From: an uncultured Clostridia bacterium
Lineage (GTDB): Bacteria > Bacillota > Clostridia > Oscillospirales > Ruminococcaceae
Direction: 5' to 3'
Length of the DNA: 64,000 nucleotides
Assembly (NCBI GenBank): GCA_948473085.1
Contig: CAOKWH010000011.1
Span: forward strand, 1 to 64,000
Shown: positions 16,947 through 25,801 of the stretch, in pieces
Layout of the letters: every line of letters starts with the position of its first letter
How positions within the stretch are numbered: the stretch's first letter is position 1
The notes under the pieces: model-generated
The model's input: only the letters and a program-made list of their open reading frames with translations
Told to the model about the DNA's origin: nothing
The model's database searches: none
Program-made: the position numbers and the translations under genes

Positions 16947-17810
16947 CTATTTGTCCTTAACATAGCAGATTGCGATGGAATCCGGTCCCGACTGCGTGGA
17001 CATGGTGCCCAACATGGGGAAGATGTGGTATTTCAGGTTCTGGTACTTCTCCCGGATTTTATCCACAATGGCCTGGGCCTTATCAGGGCAGCCGGCATGG
17101 GCCACATACAGCTCCACTTCCTCTGTGCAGTCATTCCAGAAGAAATTGGCCAGCTTGCTCAGGCCGTTCTGGTAACCCATTGCATTGGCGGGAATGGAGC
17201 CCTGGGCGTTTTTAACGCAGACAATGGGCTTGATTTTCAGCTTGGAGGCAATGCCGCCCTTGAGGGGGGATACCCGGCCGCCCTTGATGAGAAATTCCAG
17301 GTTGTCAATCAGGTAGTAGGTGTTGGTGCGCTGCCGTACCCGGTACAGCTCCTCCAAAATGGTGTTTACAGCGGCGCCGGCCTCCATCATGCGGTGGGCC
17401 AAGCGAAGCTCCATCACCATATTCAGCGAACAGCTCCAGGAGTCCACTACATGGATTTTCATCGGCGAATCGGGGTGCTGCTCCTCAAACATGGTGCGCG
17501 CCAGCTCGGCGCTGTTGTAGGTGCCCGAACCATAGATGGACATGGTAATGCAGATAATGTGGTCATACCCTTCCTGGGCAAAGCGCTCATAACGGGTTAA
17601 AAAGTCCTCCGGACTGGGCTGCGAGCTGCTGGGAATTTCCTTGCAGGTGCGCAGATAGTTGCAGTAATCGTCAATGTTAAAATCGTAGTAATCCACCACC
17701 GGCACACCATCTATCATGCGATAAAGGGGCACCACCTCAATATTGAGGGCCTGGGCAACTTCCTTTGAAATGTCCGAACCGGAATCGATCATAAATTTAA
17801 TTTTGTCCAT
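16947..17810 (-). CDS. DegV family fatty-acid-binding protein
   Basis: The 287-residue protein has the DegV signature: MIDSGSDISKEVAQ at the N-terminus, SSSQPSPEDF, GSGTYNSAELA and NLEFLIKGGRVSPLKG. DegV/FakB proteins bind a fatty acid and, with FakA kinase, present it for phosphorylation; no FakA gene is in this window. The start has GAGGA upstream. It is the first gene of a two-gene operon with the TlpA-like lipoprotein. A second DegV protein is at 50792-51664. Confidence 0.93.
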   Translation of the reverse strand: MDKIKFMIDSGSDISKEVAQALNIEVVPLYRMIDGVPVVDYYDFNIDDYCNYLRTCKEIPSSSQPSPEDFLTRYERFAQEGYDHIICITMSIYGSGTYNSAELARTMFEEQHPDSPMKIHVVDSWSCSLNMVMELRLAHRMMEAGAAVNTILEELYRVRQRTNTYYLIDNLEFLIKGGRVSPLKGGIASKLKIKPIVCVKNAQGSIPANAMGYQNGLSKLANFFWNDCTEEVELYVAHAGCPDKAQAIVDKIREKYQNLKYHIFPMLGTMSTQSGPDSIAICYVKDK

Positions 17811-18164
17811 GATAAATCCTCGCTTTATATATTGTGTACTATGTCTTTCATAATAACATGTATTGCTGGGCTTTACAATGAAAAAACCACGGATTTAGAC
17901 AACCTTCGCTAATTTTTTACGCTCTTGTATCAAATCAGACACTTTTTTGGCAAATTCCAGACAGAACAGTTTCCAGTTTTATTGTACAAAGTGTATAAAA
18001 TAGTAGCGAAAAGTCTGACCGTTTCGCAATGGAATGAATAAAAGTTTTGTGCTACAATAGGATGTAACAGGGGGAAAATAATGCCCCATAGCAGAGTATA
18101 TGGCCTGGCCGCTGTCGAACAGACGCCGCCGGGAACATACCCGGACAGAAAGGTAGTGTAAGGT
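17811..18164. other. Intergenic region with structured leader
   Basis: Divergent promoters are expected here. TACAAT at 18053-18058, without a convincing -35 element, is the best -10 for the + strand gene. The 100-nt leader after it has hairpins GGGG..GCCCC (about 18069-18086) and CCGGG-AACATA-CCCGG (about 18129-18144), the latter enclosed by CTGTC and ACAG arms. It does not match a riboswitch class that I can name. Confidence 0.45.
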
Positions 18165-19250
18165 ATGAAATTTCAGGACATTCAGAAGGTAGAAGTTGGT
18201 TATCTGAATACCCCGTTGGAGTACATGCCCAATTTAACCAAGGAAATTGGCAAAGGCAAGCTTTATGTTAAGCGGGACGATTTAACCGGATTGGCCTTTG
18301 GCGGCAACAAAGCCAGAAAGCTGGACTATCTGGTAAAGGATGCCATCGACGGCGGATATAACGCTCTGATGACCTTTGGCGGCGTGCAGACCAACCACGG
18401 CCGCATGACAGTGGCCGCCGCTGTAAAATATGGCATGAAGCCCATCCTGGTGCTGACCGGCGCAAAACCGGATTATTGCTCCGGCAACCTGATTCTGGAC
18501 CGGATGATGGGGGCGGATGTCCACTTTATTGACACCACAGCCCTCGCCGGGCTGCCTGAGCCGGAAAAGAGCGAAAAGACCTCCGCTTTCCTGGCCCAGG
18601 AAACAGCTAAAATTGTGGCTGAATATGAAGCCCAGGGCATCCGTCCCTACAATGTTCCGGTGGGGGGCAGCAGCCTGGTGGGCGCAGCCGGATATATCAA
18701 TGCCGTCCCGGAAATTATGCAGCAAATGAAGGATCAGGGCATCGAAGCAAAATACCTGGTGTGCGGCTATGGCTCTATGGGTACCTTTGGCGGCCTGTGG
18801 GCCGGGGCAAAGTACTTCAACGCCCCGTTTGAAGTCGTGGGCATACCGGTAAGCGCCACCTTCCGCGGCCGGGATCAGATTTCCGAGTTTATTGGCAAGC
18901 TGTCGGCGGAGTATGAGCTGGGCATCACCTGCACCCCGGAGGAGATCCGGCTGGAAACAGGCACTGCCGAATCCCCCTACTACGGTGTGGGCTACAACAT
19001 CCCCGACCCCGTTACACAGGAGTATATGGCGCTGCTTGCCCGAACCGAAGGCCTGTTTACTGACCCCTGCTATTCCGGTAAGATTTTCCGGGGCTTTGTG
19101 GATTTGGTAAAGACAGGGAAGATTCCCGAAGGGGAAAATGCCATCTTCCTGCACTCTGGCGGCACCCCGGCCATCTGGAGCAAGGAGCACCTGGATGCAG
19201 CCCAGGAGCTGTTCTATGGCGGCGAGGGCCTGTTTGTACATAAGGCATAA
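18165..19250 (+). CDS. D-cysteine desulfhydrase / ACC deaminase family PLP enzyme
   Basis: The 361-residue protein belongs to the fold-II PLP group of D-cysteine desulfhydrase and ACC deaminase. GGNKARKLDYL holds the PLP lysine, and FGGVQTNHGRMTVAAA is the conserved Gln/Ser-Asn-His segment (here Thr-Asn-His). A late Tyr/Cys segment (DPCYSGKIFRGF) is also family-like. D-cysteine desulfhydrase releases sulfide, pyruvate and ammonia. The exact substrate, including diaminopropionate-like compounds, cannot be told from sequence. The ribosome binding site is weak (AAGGT), and a structured leader precedes it. Confidence 0.85.
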   Translation: MKFQDIQKVEVGYLNTPLEYMPNLTKEIGKGKLYVKRDDLTGLAFGGNKARKLDYLVKDAIDGGYNALMTFGGVQTNHGRMTVAAAVKYGMKPILVLTGAKPDYCSGNLILDRMMGADVHFIDTTALAGLPEPEKSEKTSAFLAQETAKIVAEYEAQGIRPYNVPVGGSSLVGAAGYINAVPEIMQQMKDQGIEAKYLVCGYGSMGTFGGLWAGAKYFNAPFEVVGIPVSATFRGRDQISEFIGKLSAEYELGITCTPEEIRLETGTAESPYYGVGYNIPDPVTQEYMALLARTEGLFTDPCYSGKIFRGFVDLVKTGKIPEGENAIFLHSGGTPAIWSKEHLDAAQELFYGGEGLFVHKA

Positions 19251-19252
19251 AG

Positions 19253-19293
19253 AAAAAAACTGCCCTTTAGTTTTAGCTAAAGGGCAGTTTTTT
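19253..19293 (+). terminator. Terminator after the PLP enzyme gene
   Basis: AAACTGCCCTTTAG pairs perfectly with CTAAAGGGCAGTTT over a 6-nt loop, with a T tail. It may also serve the convergent chorismate mutase gene. Confidence 0.85.
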
Positions 19294-19400
19294 ACCGATT
19301 TTGCACAGTGTAAAAAGAGTTCCTGCAAATGAGGGGCCGGTTTTTCGCTGTTTGTCTGCTGTTTGGATGAAGGAGCCGGATATTTTTATTCAAAATAACC

Positions 19401-19667
19401 TTACAGCTTGCTCTGCTGGTATTCCCGGGACAGGTCCATCTGGGCCTGGATAAAGCGCCGGTAATAGTCCAGCAGCTGGGCATCCTGGATGTAGGCGCTG
19501 TTCTTTTCAATTACAGCGGCTTCCCGGGCGCTGTCCAGGATGGGCATACCCACCGATTTTTTGTACTCAATCACCTGGGCTACTGTCTGCATCCGCTGCT
19601 CAAACAGCCGGGCCATCTCCCGGTCAATGCGGTCAATTTCCTGGCGGCATTCTTCCAATGTTTTCAT
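19401..19667 (-). CDS. Chorismate mutase, AroQ class
   Basis: The 88-residue protein is a stand-alone AroQ chorismate mutase: LEECRQEIDRIDREMARLFEQRM at the N-terminus (helix 1 with the catalytic Arg), VIEYKKSVGMPILDSAREAAV in the middle, and a third helix YYRRFIQAQMDLSREYQQ. It converts chorismate to prephenate for Phe and Tyr synthesis. A GGAGGAA site precedes the ATG. It is alone; no other aromatic pathway gene is adjacent. Confidence 0.92.
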   Translation of the reverse strand: MKTLEECRQEIDRIDREMARLFEQRMQTVAQVIEYKKSVGMPILDSAREAAVIEKNSAYIQDAQLLDYYRRFIQAQMDLSREYQQSKL

Positions 19668-19809
19668 CCGTTATTCCTCCCTGTTTCTACTCTGCCCCCA
19701 TTATAGCACATGGAGGTGCAAAAGACCATCTTCCCAGATGGAACCGCACCTGTTTGCAGGGGGAAGGCAGGGATACTTGCAAAATTTAAGGGAAAAGCCC
19801 CGGTTTCTA

Positions 19810-19838
19810 TTGATTTTTGATGGCGTATATATTATTAT
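19810..19838 (+). promoter_or_regulatory. Promoter of the rpiR-ispH operon
   Basis: TTGATT (19810-19815), a 17-bp spacer and TATTAT (19833-19838), about 80 bp before the TTG start. Confidence 0.5.
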
Positions 19839-19919
19839 CATTATGAATTGATTGGAAACTGAATTTGCATATTTCCTGTACACACCGGAATTATTTTGAA
19901 AAGATAGGGGGAATCTGTT

Positions 19920-20792
19920 TTGGCAAAGGACCTTTTACACAGCATTTCCGAAGGGATGCCCGGTTTTTCCAAAGGGCAAAAGCTGATAGCAAAGTACATT
20001 GTGCAAAACTATGATAAAGCGGCGTTTATGACCGCCTCCAGGCTGGGCGCCACTGTGGGTGTGAGCGAATCCACTGTGGTGCGCTTTGCCGCCGAGGTGG
20101 GGTTTGAGGGGTACCCGCAGCTGCAGCGGGCGCTGCAGGAGCTGATTCGCAACCGCCTTACTACTGTGCAGCGCATGGAGGTAACCAGTGAGCAGCTGGG
20201 GGACAGTGATATCCTCTCCAAAGTGCTTACAATGGATATTGAAAAAATCCGCCGTACCCTGGAGGAGCAATCCAACGAGGGGTTTGAGGCGGCGGCCGAC
20301 AGCATTGTAACCGCCAAGACCATCTATATTCTGGGCATCCGCTCTGCGGCGGCCCTGGCCCAGTTTATGAGCTTTTATTTTAACCAGATTTTCCCCAATG
20401 TCCGGCTGGTTACCGGTTCCAGCGCCAGCGAGATGTTCGAGCAGATCTTTCGCATTGGGCCTGGGGATGTGTTTATAGGCATCAGTTTCCCCCGGTATTC
20501 CAAACGTACGGTCAAAGCCATCAATTTTGCCAAGGAGCGGGGGGCCACAGTTATTGCCATCACCGATTCGGCCGGTTCGCCGCTGGCGGCGGGGTGTGAC
20601 CATCTGCTCAAGGCCCGCAGCGATATGGCCTCCTTTGTGGATTCTCTGGTGGCGCCGCTGAGCCTGATTAACGCCCTGATTGTGGCGGTGGGGATGCGCC
20701 GGCAGCGGGAGGTCGGGGAAACCTATGCCCTGTTGGAGAAGATATGGGATGAGTATGATGTGTACGAAAAGAACGAGGAGAATGTTATTTAA
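19920..20792 (+). CDS. MurR/RpiR family transcriptional regulator
   Basis: The 290-residue protein has an N-terminal HTH_6 domain (GQKLIAKYIVQNYDKAAFMTASRLGATVGVSESTVVRFA) and a C-terminal SIS sugar-phosphate-binding domain (residues about 120-250, including GIRSAAALAQFM and GISFPRYSKRTVKAI). The start is TTG, 6 bp after AGGGGGA, and the downstream sequence aligns with the usual family N-terminus. Its stop overlaps the next start (TAATG). It may control this operon; the effector is unknown. Confidence 0.93.
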   Translation: MAKDLLHSISEGMPGFSKGQKLIAKYIVQNYDKAAFMTASRLGATVGVSESTVVRFAAEVGFEGYPQLQRALQELIRNRLTTVQRMEVTSEQLGDSDILSKVLTMDIEKIRRTLEEQSNEGFEAAADSIVTAKTIYILGIRSAAALAQFMSFYFNQIFPNVRLVTGSSASEMFEQIFRIGPGDVFIGISFPRYSKRTVKAINFAKERGATVIAITDSAGSPLAAGCDHLLKARSDMASFVDSLVAPLSLINALIVAVGMRRQREVGETYALLEKIWDEYDVYEKNEENVI

Positions 20793-22033
20793 TGGCGGGC
20801 AGCTATGATGTACTTGTAATTGGCGCCGGCGCCGCCGGCATGCTGTGCGCCGGAACAGCCGCAGCAGCAGGGTGTTCGGTGCTGCTGTTGGAGAAGAACA
20901 GCCGGGTGGGGCGCAAGCTGCTCATCACCGGAAAAGGGCGCTGCAATGTAACCAACAACTGTGATGAGGATACCTTTCTTCAGGCGGTGCGGCACAACCC
21001 TCGGTTTTTGTACAGCGCCATCAATGCCTTTGGCACAGCGGATACCATCCGCTTTTTTGAAGGACTGGGCGTGCCCTTGAAAACAGAGCGGGGCAACCGG
21101 GTGTTTCCGGAAAGCGACCGGGCGGCCGATGTGGTGGACGCCCTGCTTTGTTATGTAAAAAAGGCCGGCGTAAAGGTGCAAACTGCCGATGTAGAGGGCC
21201 TGCTTTTGGATGATGGGCAGGTGAAAGGTGTTGTCTGCCGGGATGGAAGCCTGTTCTATGCCCGGCAGGTGGTGGTAGCCACCGGCGGGCTGAGCTATCC
21301 GCGTACCGGTTCCACCGGCGATGGCTACCACTTTGCCCGGCAGGCGGGGCATACCATTGTGCCCACCCAGCCCTCGCTGGTGCCCATTGTGGCCCAGGAG
21401 AGCTATTGTCAGGAGATGATGGGGCTTTCGCTGAAAAATGTGACGCTGACTGTGAAGAAAAGAGGCAGGAAAAAGCCGGTGTTTCAGGAACTGGGGGAGA
21501 TGCTGTTCACCCACTTTGGGATTAGCGGGCCGCTGGTACTCAGTGCCTCCAGCCACATGACCGGGGACTTGAAGGAGTACAGCTTGTCTGTCGATCTCAA
21601 GCCCGGGCTGACTATCCAGCAGTTAAATGCCCGGCTGCTGCGGGATTTTGGCGGGCAGCTAAACCGGGACTTTGGCAATGCGTTGGATGCGTTGTTGCCC
21701 CGCAAGCTGATTCCGGTGGCGGTGCGCCTTTCCCAGATACCACCGGATACCAAGGTCAACCAGATTACGCGGGAGCAGCGGGAACGCCTGATTGAAGTGA
21801 TTAAGGCACTGCCCATCACCCCGAAGGAGTTCCGGCCGGTGGAGGAGGCCATTGTCACCTCCGGCGGGGTCAAGGTCAGTGAAATTGACCCCAAAACAAT
21901 GGCGTCCAAGCTGGTGCAGGGGCTGTATTTTGTGGGGGAAGTGCTGGATTTGGACGCCTACACTGGTGGGTTTAACCTGCAAATCGCCTTTTCCACCGGA
22001 TACCTGGCGGCCAAAGCCATGAAAAAGGAGTAA
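20792..22033 (+). CDS. BaiN/HI0933-type FAD-dependent oxidoreductase
   Basis: The 413-residue protein has an N-terminal FAD Rossmann motif (VIGAGAAGMLCAGTAAAAG), the family segment RKLLITGKGRCNVTN, and a C-terminal GEVLDLDAYTGGFNLQIAFSTGYLA that closes the FAD site. Members of this HI0933 group are mostly uncharacterised; the BaiN name comes from bile-acid work and should not be taken as a proven role here. It is translationally coupled to the rpiR gene. Confidence 0.9.
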   Translation: MAGSYDVLVIGAGAAGMLCAGTAAAAGCSVLLLEKNSRVGRKLLITGKGRCNVTNNCDEDTFLQAVRHNPRFLYSAINAFGTADTIRFFEGLGVPLKTERGNRVFPESDRAADVVDALLCYVKKAGVKVQTADVEGLLLDDGQVKGVVCRDGSLFYARQVVVATGGLSYPRTGSTGDGYHFARQAGHTIVPTQPSLVPIVAQESYCQEMMGLSLKNVTLTVKKRGRKKPVFQELGEMLFTHFGISGPLVLSASSHMTGDLKEYSLSVDLKPGLTIQQLNARLLRDFGGQLNRDFGNALDALLPRKLIPVAVRLSQIPPDTKVNQITREQRERLIEVIKALPITPKEFRPVEEAIVTSGGVKVSEIDPKTMASKLVQGLYFVGEVLDLDAYTGGFNLQIAFSTGYLAAKAMKKE

Positions 22034-22051
22034 AAACAGAGGTTTATGGAT

Positions 22052-22717
22052 ATGATAGCAATTGCAATTGATGGCCCTGCCGGGGCAGGGAAAAGCACTA
22101 TTGCCCGTTCGTTGGCCCAAAAGCTGGGTTATCTCTATGTGGATACCGGCGCCCTGTACCGGGCCATTGGCCTGTACTGTATGGAAAACGCCGTGCCACT
22201 GGGGGATAAAGCGGCCGTAACTGCCGCCCTGCCGCATATCCGGGTAGAACTGCGGTATGTGGATGGCGTTCAGCGGGTGCTGCTGGGGGAACGGGATGTT
22301 TCGGAGGAGATTCGCCGGCAAGAGGTTTCGATGGCGGCGTCCAGCGTGTCGGCCATGGATACAGTGCGGGCTTTTTTGCTGGACATGCAGCGGGAGATGG
22401 CACTGCGACACGATGTAGTGATGGATGGCCGGGATATTGGCACGGTTGTGCTGCCCGATGCGGATGTAAAAATTTATCTGACCGCCACTGCCGAGGAGCG
22501 CACCCGCCGCCGGATGGAGGAATATGCCGCCAAGGGCATAGCCGCAGACTATCAAACATTGCTGCGGGAGGTCAACCTGCGGGATGAGCAGGATAAAAAC
22601 CGCCAGGTAGCCCCGCTGAAAAAGGCGGAGGACGCCATCGAGCTGGACAGCACAGAACTGGATGCCCAGGGGGTGCTGGCGGCCATAGAACGCATTGTAA
22701 AGGAGAAAATAGGGTAA
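22052..22717 (+). CDS. cmk: Cytidylate kinase
   Basis: The protein begins MIAIAIDGPAGAGKSTIARSLA, the P-loop of CMP kinases, followed by YVDTGALYRAIG and MDGRDIGTVVLPDADVKIYL. It phosphorylates CMP and dCMP. I chose the ATG at 22052, 9 bp after AGAGG; an ATG at 22046 is only 3 bp away from that site. plsC follows after 2 bp. The order cmk, plsC, ispH-S1 is usual in Clostridia. Confidence 0.95.
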   Translation: MIAIAIDGPAGAGKSTIARSLAQKLGYLYVDTGALYRAIGLYCMENAVPLGDKAAVTAALPHIRVELRYVDGVQRVLLGERDVSEEIRRQEVSMAASSVSAMDTVRAFLLDMQREMALRHDVVMDGRDIGTVVLPDADVKIYLTATAEERTRRRMEEYAAKGIAADYQTLLREVNLRDEQDKNRQVAPLKKAEDAIELDSTELDAQGVLAAIERIVKEKIG

Positions 22718-22719
22718 CT

Positions 22720-23325
22720 ATGTGGCTTTATTATCTGGCAAAAACAGTTTGTATGTTTGCCTTTTCGCTGTTTTTCCGCCTGGAGTACCGGGGGATGGAA
22801 AACATCCCCGCCTCCGGGCCGTATATTTTAATCAGCAATCACCGCTCCAACCTGGATCCCATCTTGCTGGCCCACAAGGCTCGGGGCCAGGTGCGCTATA
22901 TGGGCAAGGTGGAGCTGTTTAAAAATCCCATTGTGGGCTGGGCGCTGCGCACCATTGGCACCTTCCCGGTGGACCGGGGCAATGGGGACAGTAGCGCCAT
23001 TGACAATGCCCGGCGAGTGATTGAGGAGGGGGATATTCTGGGCATTTTCCCGGAGGGGCACCGTTCCAAGGATGGGCAGCCGCTGCGGCCCAAGTCGGGC
23101 ACGGCGCTGATTGCCAAGCTCACCGGCAGCAATGTGCTGCCCTGTTCGGTGTATTGGGAGGGCAAGCTGCACTTTCGCCGGAAGGTGGTTATCCGCTATG
23201 GCCAGCTGCTGCCGTTCGCCCAGCTGGGTCTGGAGGGGGATTCCCCCCGGGACCTGCGCAACTCCACTAAGCAGATGTTTGATCAGGTACTGGCCCTGAT
23301 AGAGGAGAGCAAAAATGACTATTGA
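22720..23325 (+). CDS. plsC: 1-acyl-sn-glycerol-3-phosphate acyltransferase
   Basis: The 201-residue protein has an N-terminal membrane helix and the acyltransferase motifs NHRSNLDP (HX4D) and FPEGHRS. It adds the second acyl chain to lysophosphatidic acid. It overlaps the next gene by 11 bp, so the two are translated together. Confidence 0.94.
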   Translation: MWLYYLAKTVCMFAFSLFFRLEYRGMENIPASGPYILISNHRSNLDPILLAHKARGQVRYMGKVELFKNPIVGWALRTIGTFPVDRGNGDSSAIDNARRVIEEGDILGIFPEGHRSKDGQPLRPKSGTALIAKLTGSNVLPCSVYWEGKLHFRRKVVIRYGQLLPFAQLGLEGDSPRDLRNSTKQMFDQVLALIEESKNDY

Positions 23326-25264
23326 GGTGGCTAAGACAGCCGGTTTCTGCTTTGGTGTAAACCGGGCGGTGCAGATGGTGTATGATTTGTTGGAAGCCGG
23401 GGAGCCGATTTGCACCCTGGGGCCGATTATACACAACCTCCAATTGGTACAGGAACTGGAGCAAAAGGGGGTAGAGGCTGTTGCGGAACCCTGGGAGGCG
23501 CTGGCCGGCGGCAAAAAGGTTGTAATCCGCTCCCACGGCGTGGCACAGAGCGTCTATGATGATATTGCCGCTTTGGGGCTGGACTATGTGGATGCCACCT
23601 GCCCATTTGTTGGGAAAATCCACCAAATTGTGTCTGCGGATTATGGTGCGGATGCCCTGGTGCTGATTGCCGGGGACGCTGCCCATCCCGAGGTACAGGC
23701 CATCAAAGGCCACTGCCGCAGCAGTAGCCGGGTGGTGGCAACTGCTGAAGAGCTCGAAGAATTTGTGAAAAATGCCCCTAATATAGCCGAAAAACAGCTG
23801 ATTTTGGTGGCGCAAACCACGCTGAATGTAAAAGAATGGGCAAACATCGTAAAAACACTAAAAAAAGTGTGTACAAACCCGAAAATATTTGATACAATAT
23901 GTAGTGCGACGATGCTTAGGCAGCAAGAGGCCGAGAGCCTTGCTGCCAGAGCCGATAAAATGATTGTTGTCGGCGGGCGTCACAGCTCTAATACAGGCAA
24001 ACTCTATGCAATCTGTTCCCGGCATTGCTCCACCATCTGGGTGGAGACGGCGTCCGAGCTTGATTATAACGATTTTGCAGGTGTGGAGTTTCTCGGAATT
24101 ACGGCAGGAGCTTCCACTCCGGCCTGCATTATTAAGGAGGTACAAAAAACCATGAGTGATATTCTTACAGATGATCTCAGCTTTGAGGAAATGCTCAATC
24201 TTTCCTTCAAAAGTACATATACAGGGGAGAAGGTAACCGGCGTTGTTACAAGCATTGCGCCGAATGAAGTTGCTGTCGATATCGGCACCAAGCATGCCGG
24301 TTATGTTCCGCTTTCTGAGCTGACAGATGATCCTGCAGCAAAGACAGAGGACCTGGTAAAGAAGGGGGACGAGCTGGAGCTCATCGTTCTGCGCGTGAAC
24401 GATGTAGAGGGTACCGTAATGCTCTCCAAGAAGCGCCTGGATGCAATTGCCGGATTTGAAAAGGTTGTAGAGGCCTGCGATAATGGCGAGGTGCTGGAAG
24501 GCGTTGTTACCGAGGTGGTTCGCGGCGGCGTACTGGTGCTCACCAACGGTGTAAAGGTGTTTATCCCCGCTTCTCAGGCTACCCGTTCCAGAAACGACAA
24601 CCTGGAAGATCTGCTCAAGCAGCCTGTTAAGTTTAAGATTCTGGAGTACAACAGACAGAGAAGAAGAGCCGTTGGCTCCATTCGTGCTGTACTGAAGGAT
24701 GAGAGAAAGGCTCTGGAAAACAAGTTCTGGGAGGATGTTGAGGTAGGCAAGGTTTACCACGGCACCGTTAAGTCCCTGACCGACTACGGCGCATTTATTG
24801 ATTTGGGCGGCGTAGATGGCATGGTACACATCTCCGAACTGTCCTGGAGCAAGATTAAGCACCCCTCCCAGGTTGTAAATGTTGGTGACCAGGTGGAGGT
24901 TTATGTCAAGGACATCGATTCCGAAAAGAGAAAGATTTCCCTGGGCTACAAGAAGAGTGAGGACAACCCCTGGGAGATTCTCCGGAAGAATTACGCTGTG
25001 GATGATGTCGCCGATGTTAAAATCGTTTCCCTCACCCAGTTTGGTGCTTTTGCCCAGATTATCCCCGGTGTGGATGGCCTGATTCACATCAGCCAGATCT
25101 CCAACGAGCGCATCAACAAGCCTGCCGATGTTCTCAAGGTGGGTGATGTTGTCAAGGCTATGATTACCGAGATTGACTTTGAGAAGAAGCGTATCAGCCT
25201 GTCCATGAAGGTTCTGCTGAATGACGAAGTAGCAGAGGACAACGAGACTACTGACGCTGAGTAA
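23315..25264 (+). CDS. ispH: IspH - ribosomal protein S1 fusion
   Basis: Residues 1-279 are HMBPP reductase (IspH), the last step of the MEP isoprenoid pathway. The iron-sulfur cysteines are in AGFCFGV, DATCPFV and DTICSAT; the substrate-site histidines are in GPIIHN and DAAHPEV, and SSNT is present. Residues about 295-630 hold four S1 RNA-binding domains, as in ribosomal S1. Such IspH-RPS1 fusions are known in Clostridia. Inside the gene an AGGAGG at 24135-24140 precedes an in-frame ATG at 24152, which would yield the S1 part alone. Confidence 0.95.
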   Translation: MTIEVAKTAGFCFGVNRAVQMVYDLLEAGEPICTLGPIIHNLQLVQELEQKGVEAVAEPWEALAGGKKVVIRSHGVAQSVYDDIAALGLDYVDATCPFVGKIHQIVSADYGADALVLIAGDAAHPEVQAIKGHCRSSSRVVATAEELEEFVKNAPNIAEKQLILVAQTTLNVKEWANIVKTLKKVCTNPKIFDTICSATMLRQQEAESLAARADKMIVVGGRHSSNTGKLYAICSRHCSTIWVETASELDYNDFAGVEFLGITAGASTPACIIKEVQKTMSDILTDDLSFEEMLNLSFKSTYTGEKVTGVVTSIAPNEVAVDIGTKHAGYVPLSELTDDPAAKTEDLVKKGDELELIVLRVNDVEGTVMLSKKRLDAIAGFEKVVEACDNGEVLEGVVTEVVRGGVLVLTNGVKVFIPASQATRSRNDNLEDLLKQPVKFKILEYNRQRRRAVGSIRAVLKDERKALENKFWEDVEVGKVYHGTVKSLTDYGAFIDLGGVDGMVHISELSWSKIKHPSQVVNVGDQVEVYVKDIDSEKRKISLGYKKSEDNPWEILRKNYAVDDVADVKIVSLTQFGAFAQIIPGVDGLIHISQISNERINKPADVLKVGDVVKAMITEIDFEKKRISLSMKVLLNDEVAEDNETTDAE

Positions 25265-25286
25265 GTTTCCTTTTACCAAGTAGAAT

Positions 25287-25331
25287 GAAAAAAGGGCTGT
25301 GGACTTTTTGTTCCACAGCCCTTTTCTTTGC
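25287..25331 (+). terminator. Terminator after ispH-S1
   Basis: AAAAGGGCTGTGGA pairs with TCCACAGCCCTTTT over an 8-nt loop, then CTTT. Confidence 0.85.
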
Positions 25332-25648
25332 CAAAATAAGAGTTATAGGGGCTGCTTGAGAAATTATGGGTTTTTATCTGACAATCCTCTTTTATTGTAC
25401 GCTCCCCCGTCTGGCTGCTTAGCCGTTGACAAACCTTGTCCAGGTACGAAACTGATCATACTGTTCCAGGGTGTTGAGCCGCTGGACCTTCGTTTTGCTA
25501 TTCTGATATAGGAATCATATTGCTGCATAGCAGGTACTGCAAATATTAGAATGAAAAAAGGGCTTTTGGGGAGGATATTGTATAGGGAAGGATACAAAAA
25601 ATTTGTAACAATTTTGCAGTAAATGGAGTTAATTTTTACACAAACCTA

Positions 25649-25677
25649 TTGCAGAACTTTTGCCAATCTCCTATACT
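25649..25677 (+). promoter_or_regulatory. Promoter of the DUF4358-MBOAT-DHHW operon
   Basis: TTGCAG (25649-25654), a 17-bp spacer and TATACT (25672-25677). It leaves a 5' leader of about 115 nt. Confidence 0.6.
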
Positions 25678-25721
25678 TGATACTGTCTTGTTTTGCGGCA
25701 GCAACTTTATGGCATATCCGG

Positions 25722-25801
25722 CCTTTGGACGAACAAAATAACGATGACCGCCTTTTGCATCAGGCGGCCGTATCAACTTTGTCCAAAGGAGAAACGATAT
25801 G
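25722..25801 (+). promoter_or_regulatory. Folded 5' leader that sequesters the ribosome binding site
   Basis: CCTTTGGAC (25722-25730) is the exact complement of GTCCAAAGG (25781-25789). The latter contains most of the AAAGGAG ribosome binding site of the 25799 gene. Between them CCGCC (25748-25752) and GGCGG (25763-25767) form an inner hairpin. Closed, the structure would block initiation. Such a layout fits a riboswitch-like or temperature-like switch, but no class is recognised. Confidence 0.55.

Larger units (their letters stand above)
25265..25798. other. Intergenic region with terminator, direct repeat and structured leader
   Basis: No gene is supported. In order it holds the ispH-S1 terminator, an 18-nt direct repeat of the terminator arm (25281-25298 and 25547-25564), a TTGTAT/ATACAA inverted repeat near 25574-25593, a promoter (25649-25677) and a folded leader (25722-25801). 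Confidence 0.55.

Noticed and set aside
25299..25511. 70-codon frame after ispH-S1
   Set aside because: It starts inside the terminator hairpin and has no binding site or family match.
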